Assembly: GCA_028679495.1 (NCBI GenBank)
Contig: JAJRBK010000008.1
Coordinates: forward strand, 1 to 6,086
Origin: Methanobacteriota archaeon
GTDB lineage: Archaea; Halobacteriota; Bog-38; Methanoflorentales; Methanoflorentaceae
Length of the DNA stretch: 6,086 nt
Direction: 5' to 3'
The position numbers and the translations under genes were made by a program. Every line of letters begins with the position of its first letter. Position 1 is the stretch's first letter. The notes beneath the pieces were generated by a model that saw only the letters and a program-made list of their open reading frames with translations, had not been told where the DNA came from and searched no databases. Shown piece by piece: positions 4,983 through 6,086 of the stretch.

Positions 4983-5687
4983 ATGAAGGCAATGCTCCTG
5001 CGCGTTGGCATGGATAAAGGGACCGACGGCGCATTGGCGCCCCTCTTTAGCGACGGTTCGTTCCTCTATATACCGCCGTCGGAGTGGGATACAACGTCTC
5101 GTGAGGAACGCACGTACTGCACGATGATCGGGTGGAACGGCTGCCCTCTTGCCACGTACCTGCCGCCGCGCGTTGGCTCCTGCAAGCCCCACGATGATCC
5201 TGAGTTTGTGACATGCACGTACGGCGATGCATCGACAAAGCGTCGCTATCTTCTTCGGCTGCAAAAAGGAGATATTCTCGCCTTTTATGCAGGATTACAA
5301 CCCGTTCACAGACCTGTTATGGGGGGTCTGTACCTGATTGGATACCTCACCGTCGAGCGTGTCATAGATTTTAACACCCTCGCTCCGAAGCAGGTCACCC
5401 AGTGTTTGAGACAATATCCGCATAATGCGCACGCCAAGCAGCGCGCTTCAGCAGATAACCTTGTCATCGTTGTGGGTGATTGCACGCGAAGCGGGCTGTT
5501 GAGAAGCGCAGTGCGCATAAGCGAGGGACGGGCCATGAAAAATGGGAGGATCGGGCAGGCGCTCTCACAAAAGTGCGAACAGCTCTTAGGCGTCCAAGGA
5601 TTCATTGAACGGAGCATACCCCCTCGTCTGGTCGAAAGTGAGCGAAGTATCGAGGCGTTATCCGATCTGCTGGGTCTGAAGACATAA
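4983..5687 (+). CDS. Nmad3-like protein (putative nucleotide modification associated domain)
   Basis: This 234-aa cytoplasmic protein resembles the Nmad3 (nucleotide modification associated domain 3) superfamily, which comparative genomics linked to DNA base hypermodification; no member's chemistry is firmly known to me. Blocks in order are an N-terminal strand and glycine-rich turn LLRVGMDKGTDGALAPLFSD (5-24), YIPPSE (29-34), H70 with DDPEF (71-75), TYGD (79-82), LQKGDILAFYAGL (93-105), GLYLIGYLTVERV (115-127), NAHAKQR (148-154), LVIVVGD (160-166) and SGLLRSAVRIS (170-180). The conserved acidic and His residues in the H-D-D-P and TYGD blocks are candidate functional residues. The start at 4983 is chosen because the family begins with MK-hydrophobic-LLR and a TATA-like box lies 31 nt upstream. 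It ends in TAA. No methyltransferase, helicase or nuclease neighbour is present, so it looks like an orphan. The family assignment is from memory of motifs and should be tested. Confidence 0.68.
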   Translation: MKAMLLRVGMDKGTDGALAPLFSDGSFLYIPPSEWDTTSREERTYCTMIGWNGCPLATYLPPRVGSCKPHDDPEFVTCTYGDASTKRRYLLRLQKGDILAFYAGLQPVHRPVMGGLYLIGYLTVERVIDFNTLAPKQVTQCLRQYPHNAHAKQRASADNLVIVVGDCTRSGLLRSAVRISEGRAMKNGRIGQALSQKCEQLLGVQGFIERSIPPRLVESERSIEALSDLLGLKT

Positions 5688-5860
5688 CATACGATCAATC
5701 AGCAGTTCGAGGTACGCTACTCTGAGACGATTGGATATCGGATTGAGAAGACGATATGCGAAGAAGGCCAGGCCATAACCGAAGAAGTCCCGCCCAAACC
5801 AGCCCTAAAAGGGCACATACTCGTTATTTCGTCTAAAAAACGTTTAAACAGGAAAGAGTT
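5688..5860 (+). other. gap between the Nmad3-like gene and ferritin, with an unstarted open frame
   Basis: The frame of the Nmad3-like gene stays open after its TAA for 74 more codons (5688-5912). It reads protein-like (QQFEVRYSETIGYRIEK..., then PPKPALKGHILVISSKK) but has no usual start codon before it overlaps ferritin. It may be a relic of a C-terminal piece. A small hairpin, GCCCT/AGGGC around AAA, lies at 5802-5814. Confidence 0.35.
5833..5841 (+). promoter_or_regulatory. TATA-like box of the ferritin gene
   Basis: CTAAAAAAC is centred about 24 nt before the GTG at 5861, a fit for a leaderless start. The nearby palindrome GTTTAAAC (5842-5849) is an alternative element but lies too close to the start codon for this role. 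Confidence 0.35.
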
Positions 5861-6086
5861 GTGTTGGAATGTGATCACTTGGTTGAAAAACAAGAACTCA
5901 TTGACGGGTTAGACAAAGCACTGAGTTTGGAAATTGGCGCGATCGTGCAGTACTTACATCACTTTTACGAGATTATGGGACCATTCCGAGATGCGCTTGC
6001 CGGTGAGCTCAGTAGCTTCTCAAAAGCAGAGATGGACCATATGGAGTACATCTCCAAGAAGATCATGGCGCTCGGAGGAGATCCGA
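5861..6086 (+). CDS. bacterioferritin-like ferritin, N-terminal part (runs off window)
   Basis: The visible 75 residues are the first two helices of a ferritin-like four-helix bundle of the bacterioferritin/Dps-related type, which binds and oxidises Fe(II) at a di-iron site and often stores it in a cage. Helix A holds ELIDGLDKALSLEIGAIVQYLHH (residues 12-34) with Glu24 as the expected first ligand. Helix B has KAEMDHMEYISKKIMALGG (55-73), in which Glu57 and His60 form the ExxH metal motif. The spacing matches bacterioferritin well. The only in-frame starts are the GTG at 5861 and the TTG at 5864, since an in-frame TAA lies at 5834-5836; GTG fits a TATA-like box 24 nt upstream. Whether it binds haem cannot be judged, as the rest is outside the window. 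No operon link with the Nmad3-like gene is evident. Confidence 0.85.
   Translation, partial: MLECDHLVEKQELIDGLDKALSLEIGAIVQYLHHFYEIMGPFRDALAGELSSFSKAEMDHMEYISKKIMALGGDP

Noticed and set aside
4787..5011. 74-aa minus-strand frame
   Set aside because: It overlaps the promoter and start of the Nmad3-like gene, is Arg-rich and has no family pattern.
5306..5698. 130-aa minus-strand frame
   Set aside because: It lies entirely antisense to the Nmad3-like gene and is explained by that gene's codon usage.
5703..5740. CAGTTCGAGG resembling a tRNA T-arm
   Set aside because: No matching acceptor stem, anticodon arm or D-arm could be found around it on either strand.
1..6086. CRISPR array, transposon or integrase locus
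   Set aside because: No spaced direct repeats, no terminal repeats with target duplications and no transposase or recombinase motifs were found.

Overview
The window looks like a gene-poor accessory stretch of an ammonia-oxidising thaumarchaeon (Nitrososphaera-like; mid-range GC). This placement is an inference from four things. The 163-aa protein at 3916-4407 carries a sensory domain I associate with soil thaumarchaeal regulators and sensor kinases. Several starts lie about 24-31 nt after a TATA-like box with no clear Shine-Dalgarno sequence, which suggests leaderless archaeal transcripts. Genes are sparse and mostly single. There is also a membrane-anchored PQQ-type sugar dehydrogenase with an archaeal-style N terminus. 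No rRNA, tRNA, CRISPR array, transposase or integrase was recognised.

Layout. On the left, two minus-strand genes: a small SHOCT-domain protein (78-341) and a PQQ-dependent aldose sugar dehydrogenase (416-1597). A 400-nt non-coding stretch follows with strong stem-loops (1850-1880, 1934-1947) and an 18-nt dyad at the expected promoter position of a two-helix membrane protein (2001-2216, +). From 2217 to 3176 no convincing intact gene is seen, only inverted repeats, a near-copy of the 3' end of the SHOCT gene, and short protein-like frames that look decayed. A small two-CxxC putative zinc protein lies at 3177-3416 (-). It appears to share an AT-rich core promoter with a divergent broken gene (3468-3802, +). 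The end of that broken gene is a clear paralogue of the C terminus of the next intact gene, the stand-alone sensory-domain protein (3916-4407, +). Behind it is a 117-codon frame interrupted by two TGA codons and carrying an 8-nt tandem duplication (4412-4762). The right part holds an Nmad3-like protein (4983-5687, +), a family linked to nucleotide modification, and the start of a bacterioferritin-like ferritin (5861 to the window edge, +).

The genes do not form an obvious pathway. Most seem to be separately promoted units (sugar oxidation outside the membrane, sensing, nucleic-acid-modification-associated, iron storage), mixed with gene relics. The most interesting material is a pair of sensory-domain paralogues, one dead and one alive; the repeated occurrence of TGA as the interrupting codon while intact genes end in TAA or TAG; and the structured non-coding segment before the 71-aa membrane protein. 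I see no firm evidence of a new defence or mobile system here.
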